NCBI RefSeq assembly: GCF_001669775.1
Contig: NZ_LXWK01000011.1
Location: 248,001 to 312,000 of the forward strand
DNA length: 64,000 nt
DNA from: Rheinheimera sp. SA_1
Lineage (GTDB): Bacteria > Pseudomonadota > Gammaproteobacteria > Enterobacterales > Alteromonadaceae
Direction: 5' to 3'
Made by a program: the position numbers and the translations under genes. Positions 1 to 7,532 of the stretch are shown in pieces. Position 1 is the stretch's first letter; each line of letters opens with the position of its first letter. The notes under the pieces are model-generated. The model saw only the letters and a program-made list of their open reading frames with translations, made no database searches and had not been told where the DNA came from.

Positions 1-80
1 GGATTAGCGGATTAGCGGATTAGCGGATTAGCGGATTAGCGGATTAGCGGATTAGCGGATTAGCGGATTAGCGGATTAGT
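1..80. repeat. 8-bp tandem repeat (GGATTAGC)n
   Basis: Ten consecutive copies of GGATTAGC are seen, the last one degenerate (GGATTAGT); the array runs off the left edge of the window. Because 8 is not a multiple of 3 the unit cycles through all phases, and TAG (or TAA on the other strand) occurs in every frame, so the array is non-coding. It sits just before a terminator, probably in the 3' tail of an upstream forward gene (bamE in the usual order; inference). Confidence 0.95.
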
Positions 81-84
81 ATCA

Positions 85-116
85 GGGTATCCCACCAGGT
101 GGCGATACCCTTTTTT
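85..116 (+). terminator. Rho-independent terminator of an upstream forward gene
   Basis: The stem GGGTATC/GATACCC encloses a second stem CCACC/GGTGG and is followed directly by six T. The T-run is on the forward strand, so it ends a forward transcript entering from the left of the window. Confidence 0.85.
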
Positions 117-154
117 GTGCCTGATCGTTTTAAATAGAATTGGCATCAACGTCG

Positions 155-484
155 TTAATGCTGCGGCCGGCCACCGGTCGTTTTATCGGCCCGACCTTCT
201 TCTTTGGCTTTTTCAGCCCGACGGCGGCGCATATCTTTTGGATCGGCAATCAGCGCCCGGTAGATTTCAATCCGGTCGCCATTTTTCACCAACTCATCCA
301 ATTTGACGGTGCGACTCCAGATCCCAACTTTATTCACATCCAGTTTTATTTCAGGGTAAGTGGTTAAAATTCCTGAAGTTTCGATCACCTGCAGCACCGT
401 TGAACCAACAGGCACCGACAAACTCAACAGGCTTTGCCGCTCCGGCAACGCAAAAGCGACTTCCACCGACAGTTGTTCAGCCAT
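155..484 (-). CDS. rnfH: RnfH family ubiquitin-like protein (RatB)
   Basis: Small beta-grasp (ubiquitin/ThiS-like fold) protein of about 109 residues, family RnfH/RatB; its cellular role is poorly defined. The family-typical stretch [19 protein letters not shown] followed by [11 protein letters not shown] is present, with a basic Arg/Lys-rich tail. The ATG at 484 is chosen because GGAGATCAAC places a good ribosome-binding site before it; this start overlaps the end of ratA by 8 bases, so the two genes are translationally coupled. An in-frame ATG four codons upstream lies inside ratA and has no ribosome-binding site. Confidence 0.9.
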   Translation of the reverse strand: MAEQLSVEVAFALPERQSLLSLSVPVGSTVLQVIETSGILTTYPEIKLDVNKVGIWSRTVKLDELVKNGDRIEIYRALIADPKDMRRRRAEKAKEEGRADKTTGGRPQH

Positions 485-920
485 GTTGATCTCCATAAAT
501 GTGTTTAGCGCGTTCAGTAAACGCCTGCACCATCGCCAGCGTCAGTTCATTAAAAATTTTACCAAAGGCAAATTCGACCAACTTACTGGAAAACTCAAAC
601 TCCAGCGCCAGCACCACTTTGCAGGCCTGTTCATTCAGCGGCATAAACTGCCACCCCCCCCGTAAAAATTTAAACGGGCCGTCGACCAGCTCCATCGCCA
701 GTCGCTCATGCGGAATGAGAGTATTTCGGGTGGTGAAGCTTTTGCCAATCCCGGCTTTGGAAACTTCGAGGGTGGCAGTCTGTACTTTGCCATCAAAAGA
801 CAACACCGCAGACTTGCTGCATCCTGGTAAAAACTGCGGATAAGAAGGCACATCGGCGACCAACTCAAACATCTGACGGGCACTGTAAAAAACCAGCGCG
901 CTACGTTCAATTTGTGGCAT
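477..920 (-). CDS. ratA: RatA family START-like protein, ribosome association/coenzyme Q-binding type
   Basis: RatA/Coq10-type protein of about 148 residues with the START-like lipid-binding fold. The N-terminus [17 protein letters not shown] and the segment [12 protein letters not shown] are characteristic of the family. In E. coli RatA is reported to bind the 50S subunit and block 70S association; the homologous Coq10 proteins bind ubiquinone. The ATG at 920 follows GGGGAG at ideal spacing; a GTG two codons upstream is a weaker alternative. It is divergent from smpB and forms an operon with rnfH, the conserved order in gammaproteobacteria. Confidence 0.92.
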   Translation of the reverse strand: MPQIERSALVFYSARQMFELVADVPSYPQFLPGCSKSAVLSFDGKVQTATLEVSKAGIGKSFTTRNTLIPHERLAMELVDGPFKFLRGGWQFMPLNEQACKVVLALEFEFSSKLVEFAFGKIFNELTLAMVQAFTERAKHIYGDQHG

Positions 921-1035
921 ACTCACTCCCCTGAATCAGGCGCCGATTGTAGCAGAATCAGCGCCTGTAACAAGTTTCACGGGCAATTCCAAAGCATTCA
1001 TTCTGATAGCCCCACTTAGCATACCTTGAGCAAGC

Positions 1036-1518
1036 ATGAGTAAAAAAACAAGTAAATCCAATGACGGCGGCACGATTGCCTCCAACAGAAAAGCCCGGCA
1101 CGACTATTTCCTGCAAGACCGCTTTGAAGGCGGTATGGCATTGCAAGGCTGGGAAATCAAAAGTATCAGGGTCGGAAAAGTCAATATTTCCGATTCTTAC
1201 GTCGTAATCAAAAACGGCGAAGCATTCCTGTTTGGCGCCATTATTACGCCACTGAATAGTGCGTCCAGCCACGTGGTTTGTGATCCAGAGCGGTCACGAA
1301 AACTGCTGCTGAACAAACGCGAATTAAACAAGCTGATTGGCGCCACCGAGCGTGATGGCTTTACGTTAATCGCCACTTCGATGTATTGGAAAGGTCCTTG
1401 GGTCAAACTTGAGTTTTACCTGGCTAAAGGTAAACGCGAATTTGATAAACGCGACGACGTGAAAGACCGCGACTGGTCACGCGAAAAAGAACGGATGATG
1501 AAACATTCCAAGCGTTAA
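1036..1518 (+). CDS. smpB: SsrA-binding protein SmpB
   Basis: SmpB binds the tRNA-like domain of tmRNA and delivers it to stalled ribosomes for trans-translation. The 160-residue protein has the expected length, the beta-barrel segment [20 protein letters not shown], and the basic C-terminal tail ([18 protein letters not shown]) that enters the empty mRNA channel. It lies directly upstream of ssrA, its RNA partner, as in many gammaproteobacteria, and is divergent from ratA. Confidence 0.98.
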   Translation: MSKKTSKSNDGGTIASNRKARHDYFLQDRFEGGMALQGWEIKSIRVGKVNISDSYVVIKNGEAFLFGAIITPLNSASSHVVCDPERSRKLLLNKRELNKLIGATERDGFTLIATSMYWKGPWVKLEFYLAKGKREFDKRDDVKDRDWSREKERMMKHSKR

Positions 1519-1623
1519 TCCGCAAAAGTTTGTTTTATTTGCAGGGTAATGCTTGAAACTGGCGAAACAATCGCCACTTAGTAAAAAGACGGTGAACAAA
1601 GCAGCAAAGCCTCCAAGCATTGC

Positions 1624-1652
1624 TTGCCGCACTCAACGTCAGGGCGTAGAAT
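1624..1652 (+). promoter_or_regulatory. Probable sigma-70 promoter of ssrA
   Basis: TTGCCG and TAGAAT are separated by 17 bases and lie about 40 bases before the mature tmRNA 5' end, leaving a short leader that contains the hairpin TGAAGCGTTCGCTTCA for 5' processing. Inferred from motif and position. Confidence 0.6.
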
Positions 1653-1689
1653 GCCCACGTTACTGAAGCGTTCGCTTCACGAAGAATTC

Positions 1690-2048
1690 GGGGCTGATAC
1701 TGGATTCGACGGGATACTCGAACTCCTAAGTGCATGCCGAGGGGCGGTTGGCCTCGTAAAAAGCCGCAAAAAAGTAGTCGCAAACGACGAAACATACGCA
1801 CTCGCTGCCTAATAAGCAGTAGAGAGCTCTTCCCCTCACGCATGCCTATAAGCTGAGACTCTGGAAGATCACCCTAATTAGGATCGCATGGCGGCTTCGT
1901 CCGTAGCCAAGATGCTAAAACCAATCGGACTCGCCCGACGAGAGCCTGCCATTCGGCGCTCATAGGGTCAACTAAATGAATGGATAAGCATGTAGTACTG
2001 AAGACGTAGGTTTTTCGGACGGGGGTTCAAATCCCCCCAGCTCCACCA
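1690..2048 (+). ncRNA. ssrA: tmRNA (SsrA)
   Basis: The mature 5' end GGGGCTGATACTGGATTCGA and the 3' end with T-arm GGGTTCAAATCCCCCC and terminal CCA form the alanyl-tRNA-like domain. The reading frame resumes at GCA 1780 and encodes ANDETYALAA followed by TAA at 1810, a typical proteolysis tag. The length of 359 bases is normal. The 3' T-arm sequence is repeated at 6371, showing that this gene was used as an integration site. A GC-rich hairpin follows the CCA. Confidence 0.98.
2023..2037 (+). repeat. Attachment-site core in ssrA 3' end (attL-like)
   Basis: GGGTTCAAATCCCCC in the T-arm of tmRNA is repeated exactly at 6371-6385. Tyrosine-recombinase elements commonly target the T-arm and 3' end of ssrA, so this is read as the ssrA-side end of an inserted islet. 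Confidence 0.7.
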
Positions 2049-2053
2049 CAAAT

Positions 2054-2081
2054 GAGAGCGGCGCAAGCTGCGCCGCTTCTC
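2054..2081 (+). terminator. Hairpin downstream of ssrA
   Basis: GAGAGCGGCGCA and TGCGCCGCTTCTC pair with a single bulge around an AGC loop. The stem is very stable, followed by the weakly T-rich AAATTCTCTC. It is the likely transcription end for ssrA. Confidence 0.65.
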
Positions 2082-2329
2082 AAATTCTCTCTAAATTCAA
2101 CAACTTAAAACTCCATCGAGCAGCCAATCAATTTGGCTACAGCACTCCAGACACGTCTGGAAATTGTCACTCCAGTGCCAACTTTTGTCATCCCAGCACC
2201 AACTTTTGCCACAAGTTACCCTCCCCTGCGAGTTTTACCAGCCGCGACATTCTGAAAAAATACCTCGCAGATCAGCAACTGGTTGAAGAAAACCACGCTC
2301 TGTATTTACTGAACACCATTCATCAGGCG

Positions 2330-3763
2330 ATGGTAGTTGATGATTTAGATTTCTCAATCGACCATGCCAGGCTAGAAGACTTCGCCATTAAACAGGCTGA
2401 CTTTTGCAAAGCGGCCGAACTGAACAACGCCATCGACCATTTTCAAAAGTACCAACTGGGCAAGCTCGCATACACCGAACTGGAAATTAAAAACCGGCTG
2501 CAAGATGCCAAATTCTGGCTGCGCCGTATTCGCCGCAAAACTGCATCGCTGATTAACCAAGTGGAACGGGCATTAGGTTATGTCTCGAAACGCCGCGCTG
2601 TTTATTGCGGTGATGTATCGCTCAATCGCCATCGGCAAAATCAGCTGCTTAGTCAGCAATACATGCAAAACACCTATCTGCAAAATGACGAAGGCTTCAG
2701 TATTCCACTTTCAGAAATTGCCGCGCACAACATCAGTAATCCAGTGATCCGCCGTCATGAACTAATGGTCAGAATTCGCGGTTTTGAAGAAGTCGCCCAG
2801 TATTGCCAGCATGCGGCGGTATTTGTCACTTTGACTACGCCGTCACGGATGCACGCTACCAATGCCACCGGCATTCCGAACCAAGCCTATGACGGCTCTA
2901 GCATCAACGATGCACAGGATTATCTAAACCATGTTTGGCAGCTATGCCGCGCCAAGTTCGACCGCGACGAAATTAAGCCCTATGGCTTTCGGGTAGTAGA
3001 ACCGCACCACGATGGCACCCCGCACTGGCATTTATTGCTGTTTATGCCATGTGATCAAATCAAACATTTTAAAGAAGTGATCACCCACTACGGCCTGCAA
3101 GATTCACCGGATGAAAAAGGCGCAAAGCAGTATCGGGTCAAATTTATCGATATTGACCCCGCCAAAGGCAGCGCCGCCGGATATATCGCCAAATACATAG
3201 CCAAAAACATCGACGGTTTTGCAGTAGGTACTGACACCAGCGGCCAGCCATCGGATTTAGTCGCAGCCCGAATCAACGCATGGTCAAAAGCCGCGAGCAT
3301 TCGCCAGTTTCAGCAAATTGGTGGCCCTAGTGTCACCGTCTGGCGCGAACTTCGCCGCATCAAACAATGTGAAACCCCGATGGATGAACTGAACAGCGCC
3401 CACGCTGCCGCCGATTCGTCGAACTGGGCAGCGTTCTGTTTAGCTATGAACGCGGTAGATACACCACGCAAAGAACATCTGATTAGCCCCTATTACGAAA
3501 TTCGCACTACCGAAACCATCGACTACGACAGCGGCGAGATCCAGAGCTGCCAGCTCAATCATTATCTGGAACTGCGAAAGCCCACGATATTCGGTTTGGT
3601 ATGTCGTGCAATGCCCTTAGTTACTCGCAATGTGCGATGGAAAATTGCAATGAAGCCGCCGAGTCGAGAGACCACCTTCCCGCCTTTAGGCGGGTTGGTG
3701 GCCTCGAGTGAGGTGGCAACCTTGGAGTTCCAAAAAGCTATTACGATGTTTACAACCGGATAG
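2330..3763 (+). CDS. Truncated phage replication endonuclease, gpA-like HUH nickase
   Basis: Resembles the P2-type replication gene A proteins (rolling-circle initiators that nick the phage origin). The HUH metal-binding motif is PHWH (His232, His234) within EPHHDGTPHWHLLLF, and the paired catalytic tyrosines are Tyr285 and Tyr289 in GYIAKYIAKNID. Usual family members are much longer (about 700-800 residues). The frame is open upstream to about 2085 without any ATG, GTG or TTG, so the N-terminus is missing. After about residue 440 the sequence loses family character and reads through a hairpin into hepT-derived DNA, so the C-terminus is missing too. The catalytic core looks intact; whether it is expressed is unknown. 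It is a remnant of a P2-like prophage or satellite. Confidence 0.7.
   Translation: MVVDDLDFSIDHARLEDFAIKQADFCKAAELNNAIDHFQKYQLGKLAYTELEIKNRLQDAKFWLRRIRRKTASLINQVERALGYVSKRRAVYCGDVSLNRHRQNQLLSQQYMQNTYLQNDEGFSIPLSEIAAHNISNPVIRRHELMVRIRGFEEVAQYCQHAAVFVTLTTPSRMHATNATGIPNQAYDGSSINDAQDYLNHVWQLCRAKFDRDEIKPYGFRVVEPHHDGTPHWHLLLFMPCDQIKHFKEVITHYGLQDSPDEKGAKQYRVKFIDIDPAKGSAAGYIAKYIAKNIDGFAVGTDTSGQPSDLVAARINAWSKAASIRQFQQIGGPSVTVWRELRRIKQCETPMDELNSAHAAADSSNWAAFCLAMNAVDTPRKEHLISPYYEIRTTETIDYDSGEIQSCQLNHYLELRKPTIFGLVCRAMPLVTRNVRWKIAMKPPSRETTFPPLGGLVASSEVATLEFQKAITMFTTG
3664..3707. repeat. Stem-loop at the gpA/hepT junction
   Basis: TCGAG...CTCGA encloses CCACC/GGTGG and CCCGCC/GGCGGG around a TTTA loop, giving a long imperfect cruciform exactly where gpA similarity ends. 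In P2 the replication origin lies inside gene A, so a nick site is possible; a recombination scar is equally possible. Confidence 0.6.
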
Positions 3764-3957
3764 CAAAAGCTGGATTAATCTCTGTGGAAATTGCAGACTG
3801 CCTGAAGAAAATGACAGGTTTTAGGGAGACTGCCCTACATGATGATCAGGATTTGAAGTTAACAGATTTAGAATATTTGATTTTGCATCAGTTGCGGTTT
3901 TTTCTGTTATTTAGCAATATGGCTAGCAAAGGAAAACCTCTAGATCCTACACCTTAG
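3712..3957 (+). pseudogene. HepT-like (DUF86) remnant
   Basis: In the frame shifted from gpA the sequence reads NLGVPKSYYDVYNRIAKAGL, then IADCLKKMTGFRETALHDDQ, the C-terminal half of a HepT/DUF86 protein (the RNase-toxin or AMPylated partner of MntA nucleotidyltransferases). A TGA at 3709 closes the frame upstream, so the first half and any start are missing. The catalytic RxxxxHxY motif reads RETALHDD, with the tyrosine replaced by aspartate. No mntA lies nearby. It overlaps the gpA tail in another frame, confirming that a deletion or insertion joined two unrelated genes. Confidence 0.7.
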
Positions 3958-4024
3958 ATCTCTTTCACTCACAATCATTAGTGCTAAAAATTAATCTAAT
4001 TTACGCGCAAGTGCGTTTAAAGAC

Positions 4025-4103
4025 TTGCACAACTAGTGCAAATCGTTTATCGGTTGTAAATACGTATACAAATAGCTTCAAAACACGACCGATGTAGTAT
4101 AAT
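4025..4103 (+). promoter_or_regulatory. Operator-like palindromes and promoter of the islet operon
   Basis: A perfect inverted repeat TTGCAC-AACTA-GTGCAA (4025-4041) is followed by the near-palindrome TTGTAAATACGTATACAA (4054-4071) and a consensus -10 box TATAAT at 4098-4103; the -35 box is weak (around GCTTCA). The arrangement suggests repression or activation by a dimeric DNA-binding protein, but no regulator gene lies inside the islet. Confidence 0.55.
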
Positions 4104-4154
4104 TTACTAATCAGATTTACATAGAGCTATGGTAAATTCAAAACGGAGTTTTAA

Positions 4155-4889
4155 ATGTCAATTACCAGCTTCGAAAAATGGAAAGTTGAGCACCTCAGAT
4201 TCACTGTATTTACGTCAAAAGAGTACCAAATCGAGGAGTTGGAAACTTGGTGGCAGATGCTATCTCCAGAAGGTGAGATTCAAGAAGTATCTAAAAAGGT
4301 TAAAACGGGAGAGTTCGTTGTAACTGGAGATTGTGATAACAACACTCTAGAGCTTAAAGTTCTGGGCGATAGAATTGATATTCTATTGAGGAGTTCCAAA
4401 CAATCTTTGACACCAACGTCGATCGACGTGTTTGATAGTTTCTGTATGGGTACTGTTTCCGAAATGCTTCCAAAGTTTATTCAGTCTATTGAACGATGGA
4501 ACTCTTTAGTAACAAAAGATGAAGACAATTTTGTTAGATTTGCATTAGGAACTGTTTTAATTAACCCAGTTGACAGTGTAAAAGCCGGTTATGAAATGTT
4601 ATCTAAATTACTTCCTTTTATCAAATTTGATAACGAATGGTCAGATTTTTCGTTTCAGGCAAATACACCCAAAGAATATGAAATTGATGGTATAGGTGCA
4701 TTGAAATTTAACTATATAAATAAATATTCAGCTGCAATACTCTACATCAAAAGCATTAATGAATCATTTGAATCAAAGAGTAATAGTTATTTTTGCCGAA
4801 GAGAAATAGACAATAGTACAGAAGCAGGTTTAGAACTTTCTATTGGAAAAATCCTTCCATCTTTAATTGATAAACTTAAAGAGATTTAA
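4155..4889 (+). CDS. Uncharacterised protein, first gene of islet operon
   Basis: A soluble-looking 244-residue protein with no signal peptide or membrane segment. I do not recognise a characterised domain. Visible blocks are the N-terminal strand-rich half (KVEHLRFTVFTSKE), the stretch FVRFALGTVLINPVDSVKAG near residue 130-150, WSDFSFQ around 170, FNYINKYSAA around 190, and REIDNST near 220; their spacing looks like that of a conserved family rather than random reading. The gene is strongly A/T-rich and starts a tight operon, two bases before the next gene. The preceding ATG at 4129 is in another frame. An effector or sensor role in a defence or toxin cassette is possible but not shown. Confidence 0.85.
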   Translation: MSITSFEKWKVEHLRFTVFTSKEYQIEELETWWQMLSPEGEIQEVSKKVKTGEFVVTGDCDNNTLELKVLGDRIDILLRSSKQSLTPTSIDVFDSFCMGTVSEMLPKFIQSIERWNSLVTKDEDNFVRFALGTVLINPVDSVKAGYEMLSKLLPFIKFDNEWSDFSFQANTPKEYEIDGIGALKFNYINKYSAAILYIKSINESFESKSNSYFCRREIDNSTEAGLELSIGKILPSLIDKLKEI

Positions 4890-4891
4890 TT

Positions 4892-5566
4892 ATGCTGACC
4901 GCTGATTATGCAACATCTCAAACCGGAAGCAGTTTATATTTTGCGTCTTATGCTGAATTCGAGCATGTCACTGCAAAAAAAGCAGAACATGACAACACAG
5001 AAAGTTTAGGAAAAATTGCAACACTGAAGTCGAAAATTCGTCAATTAGACAAAGTTACCGACACTGAATATTCTGGGCATTTTATTATTTGTCACTCCAA
5101 TTCATTAGCAATTAGAGTTCGTGGAAAATCCAGTGTCAGTACTTATCCGACTCAGGGGGCAATGTTTTTTGTTAGTTCAAGTTATAGAAAAGATAAAAAT
5201 AGTGATTACATATCGGAGCTAAGCAACGTTTCTGCGCAAAGAACTATTGAAAAAAGTGAAGATAAAGATTACAAGGATATGTTTGAAAAAATATATGATA
5301 AAGCAGTATATGACAAAAAATCAGCGGCAAGTATTTTAATGCATGCTATTGAGCACAAAATTAGCAAGTTTGATATCAATGCTGTTGATTCAATTCTTCG
5401 CAAGATTGATTTTGATAAGGCTGGTGAAATATCAGCAATTAGCGTTATAAAGTCGACTAAGCGTTGTAATTCGGGTCTTAAATTTTGGGCTCTTGCAAAA
5501 TATAACGCGGAATCAACGCTCCGTAAGCTTGGATACGACCCTGTTCAGATCTTTAAAGGAATTTAA
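4892..5566 (+). CDS. Uncharacterised protein, second gene of islet operon
   Basis: A 224-residue hydrophilic, lysine-rich protein without recognisable signal or membrane segments. The N-terminal half looks like mixed alpha/beta structure (FIICHSNSLAIRVRGKSS, then AMFFVSSSYRK). The C-terminal half is helical, with two similar-sized helical blocks (SAASILMHAIEHKISKFDI; NAVDSILRKIDFDKAGEISA) and ends in RKLGYDPVQIFKGI. The two-base gap from the previous gene implies co-translation and perhaps a complex between the two products. Base composition is as A/T-rich as its partner. I do not recognise the family. Confidence 0.85.
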   Translation: MLTADYATSQTGSSLYFASYAEFEHVTAKKAEHDNTESLGKIATLKSKIRQLDKVTDTEYSGHFIICHSNSLAIRVRGKSSVSTYPTQGAMFFVSSSYRKDKNSDYISELSNVSAQRTIEKSEDKDYKDMFEKIYDKAVYDKKSAASILMHAIEHKISKFDINAVDSILRKIDFDKAGEISAISVIKSTKRCNSGLKFWALAKYNAESTLRKLGYDPVQIFKGI

Positions 5567-5599
5567 AGAACTTAGGGATTTAGAACACGGAAGTAATTA

Positions 5600-6322
5600 A
5601 TGCGCGAAACAACTGATGTACGGCTTAAAACAATTTTGGCAACGGAAGATACTGTAAATTCGGTATCTAACGTTGCCATATGGCTTCAAGATTGTGGAAA
5701 CCACAGACATATTGCCTTCCTACTAAAATGCACAGATGAATATGGGGGGGCGCATGTATTACTTCATCAACCAATGCACAATACACCTCTACTTGACGTT
5801 CCTAATTACGACCAATTTGATTCTGTAATTCTAACGGCTCTATCATCGATGTCGCAGATTGAATTAGACGCTTTAAGTGTGCAGTTGCATGCATTCGGAA
5901 CATTCAACACCGACGGAATACCCTATTCTATTTTATTTCGCCAAGCCAAATATTTTGAAGGTGCTAAATTTATCCGCACAGCTGCCGGTGAAGGCCTTAC
6001 ATGTGCTACTTTTGTATTGGCTACTTTAGAGTCCCTAGGGGTAGATTTGATTGACGAAAGTTCTTTTAAGCCACGCGTCGAAGCTAGTGGATGGCCATGG
6101 GGCTTATTAAATTGGTTGAAAGTAAAGTTTAGAACAGGGTTAGAGCATTTCAATATTCAAGTAAAAGAGATCGAGCATATTGTTCGATTCAGGCCTGAAG
6201 AAGTTGCTGCTGCTGCTGCAGTTTATAGCAACGGTGAGCCACTTAAGATGCTGGACGCTGAAAGGCATGGTATAGTTGTTCTAAACAACATGACCAGTTC
6301 ATTGAAGCATGCAATTGGCTAA
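5600..6322 (+). CDS. Uncharacterised protein with possible papain-like (permuted NlpC/P60-type) core
   Basis: A 240-residue protein, third gene of the islet operon, 33 bases after gene two. Residues 131-150 (EGLTCATFVLATLESLGVDL) place Cys135 at the start of a hydrophobic helix, as in papain-fold peptidases. A histidine-bearing strand precedes it (AHVLLHQPMH, His52/His56). The order His then Cys matches circularly permuted NlpC/P60 or LRAT-like enzymes. A further segment, WPWGLLNWLK around 165-175, could be membrane-associated or a docking helix. If correct, the enzyme would be a cysteine hydrolase or acyltransferase acting with the two unknown partners. The assignment rests on motif appearance alone. 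It is less A/T-rich than the first two genes. Confidence 0.8.
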   Translation: MRETTDVRLKTILATEDTVNSVSNVAIWLQDCGNHRHIAFLLKCTDEYGGAHVLLHQPMHNTPLLDVPNYDQFDSVILTALSSMSQIELDALSVQLHAFGTFNTDGIPYSILFRQAKYFEGAKFIRTAAGEGLTCATFVLATLESLGVDLIDESSFKPRVEASGWPWGLLNWLKVKFRTGLEHFNIQVKEIEHIVRFRPEEVAAAAAVYSNGEPLKMLDAERHGIVVLNNMTSSLKHAIG

Positions 6323-6370
6323 ACACAATTCAACATAAGAATAAATGACTGATGATACTATGGAAAATAT

Positions 6371-6385
6371 GGGTTCAAATCCCCC
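6371..6385 (+). repeat. Second copy of the ssrA core (attR-like)
   Basis: An exact copy of GGGTTCAAATCCCCC, followed by AACCACC, a degenerate echo of the tmRNA end CAGCTCCACCA. No cloverleaf precedes it, so it is not a tRNA gene. It marks the distal boundary of the islet. Confidence 0.7.
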
Positions 6386-6518
6386 AACCACCGCAGGTGG
6401 TCTGTGCAAACCTCTCTTTCTAAATTTGCAACGATGATGCAAGCTGGGTTAGCAGTTCAGTACAATTTACGGATCAAGTTGTCGTACTAAGCTGCAAAAC
6501 CAATCTATTCCCCGTAAC

Positions 6519-7211
6519 TCAACCCACATCCGCCACTAACTGAAATTCCCGCCCTACTTGCCGGTAACTACTGGGTTTATCAATCTGAAAACCGTGCAAG
6601 TTTTGCCGCAATACCGGTTGTAATAACGGCGCAAATACGGATACATCCTGCTGCTGGGGCGACAACCACAAATCAAACTGCTCGGGCGGCAATATCAGCG
6701 GCATCGCTTTGCTGTGGTAAGGCAGCAGTTTTGGGTGTGGCGGTAGCGTGATGATGGAACAGGAATACGTCAGTTCACCGGTGTCTTTATTGAGCCAGGT
6801 ACGATACAAACCACCAAAAGCAATAGCCTGCTCGCCTATAAAGTCGTGATACACCGATTTGCCGTCGATCAACTCGGTTTCGCCAAAACCGGCTGCCGGC
6901 ACTATGCAACGCTGTTGCCTGAAAGGAATATAACCAGCGCTGCCTTTGGTATGAAGTTTGTCGGAGCGGGTATTAAAAGAGGTGTATTGCGACGGTTTAA
7001 AGCCGGTTGCGGTCGGTTCCAGCAATAACCACCAAACAGCGTCCTGCAACCGGCGTTGCCCTTGGTGTTCCAGCACTATCGAAATGGTATTGGTCGCACG
7101 AATAAACCGCCCAGTGCGCAGCGCCCCCGGCCTCAAACTTAACGGCATGCCTAAGCCTTCCAGCAGCGCGATCACCAGCGGATTATCTGTGACATTTAAT
7201 CGACCACACAT
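6519..7211 (-). CDS. SRAP domain protein (YedK/HMCES family)
   Basis: SOS-response-associated peptidase family; these proteins form a covalent thiazolidine link through Cys2 to abasic sites in single-stranded DNA and so protect replication forks. The ATG at 7211 is chosen because it exposes MCGR with catalytic Cys2 after self-cleavage and follows GGGAGGTGCAG; a longer frame upstream has no ribosome-binding site. Also seen are FNTRSDKL (Asn of the active site), AAGFGETEL (catalytic Glu; the usual AAGFYEW is altered) and YHSKAMPLILP (His). The length of 230 residues is normal. It stands alone just outside the islet boundary. Confidence 0.93.
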   Translation of the reverse strand: MCGRLNVTDNPLVIALLEGLGMPLSLRPGALRTGRFIRATNTISIVLEHQGQRRLQDAVWWLLLEPTATGFKPSQYTSFNTRSDKLHTKGSAGYIPFRQQRCIVPAAGFGETELIDGKSVYHDFIGEQAIAFGGLYRTWLNKDTGELTYSCSIITLPPHPKLLPYHSKAMPLILPPEQFDLWLSPQQQDVSVFAPLLQPVLRQNLHGFQIDKPSSYRQVGREFQLVADVG

Positions 7212-7532
7212 CTGCACCTCCCTTACCAACTTTTGTCTGACATGGCACCTGAAGAACTGATTTTGCCAAGCGAACGTCTGTAATATAAACGACACTGGTA
7301 CTGAATGCGTACATCGATACAATATCCAGCATGTCAGTTTTATAATACAGACATGCGGAACATAAGATGTTTGCGACAGCGGCCCTGTAGACCGGATGTC
7401 CGCAATACCAAAAGGTTAATGTCGATGAATAGTCAGCGACTGTTTGCAGCTGAATGATAGGTTTTATTTTTGAGCAATTATCTACAATTAATGCGTTTGG
7501 CTGCAAAGCACACTATTAGAGGAATTGATTAG
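7212..7532. other. Intergenic region between divergent genes
   Basis: About 320 bases upstream of both the SRAP gene (reverse) and the solute-binding-like gene (forward). It must hold both promoters, but no box pair is clear enough to name. GAGGA at about 7519 is the ribosome-binding site of the forward gene. No coding sequence or RNA gene is seen. Confidence 0.5.

Larger units (their letters stand above)
2049..6385. mobile_element. ssrA-associated genomic islet, no integrase
   Basis: The segment between the two copies of the 15-bp T-arm core contains phage replication and HepT remnants and three A/T-rich genes, all unlike their flanks. No integrase or excisionase reading frame is present, so the islet is either a decayed prophage or satellite or depended on a helper in trans. 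Boundaries rest on the direct repeat only. Confidence 0.65.

Noticed and set aside
1..80. Tandem repeat as a CRISPR array
   Set aside because: Units are 8 bases and directly adjacent with no spacers.
1624..1812. 62-codon forward frame containing the tag peptide
   Set aside because: It is the tmRNA tag frame read through non-coding tmRNA and leader sequence; only the ten tag codons are translated.
2049..2329. Extension of the gpA gene upstream to the ssrA hairpin
   Set aside because: The frame is open but has no ATG, GTG or TTG, so no start can be supported; treated as a truncated 5' end.
3664..3707. Hairpin as an integron attC site
   Set aside because: No RYYYAAC/GTTRRRY core sites at its ends and no integron integrase in the window.
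6371..6400. tRNA-like T-arm (GGGTTCAAATCCCCC) as a possible tRNA gene
   Set aside because: No acceptor, D or anticodon arm precedes it; it is an exact copy of the ssrA T-arm and is better read as an attachment-site repeat.
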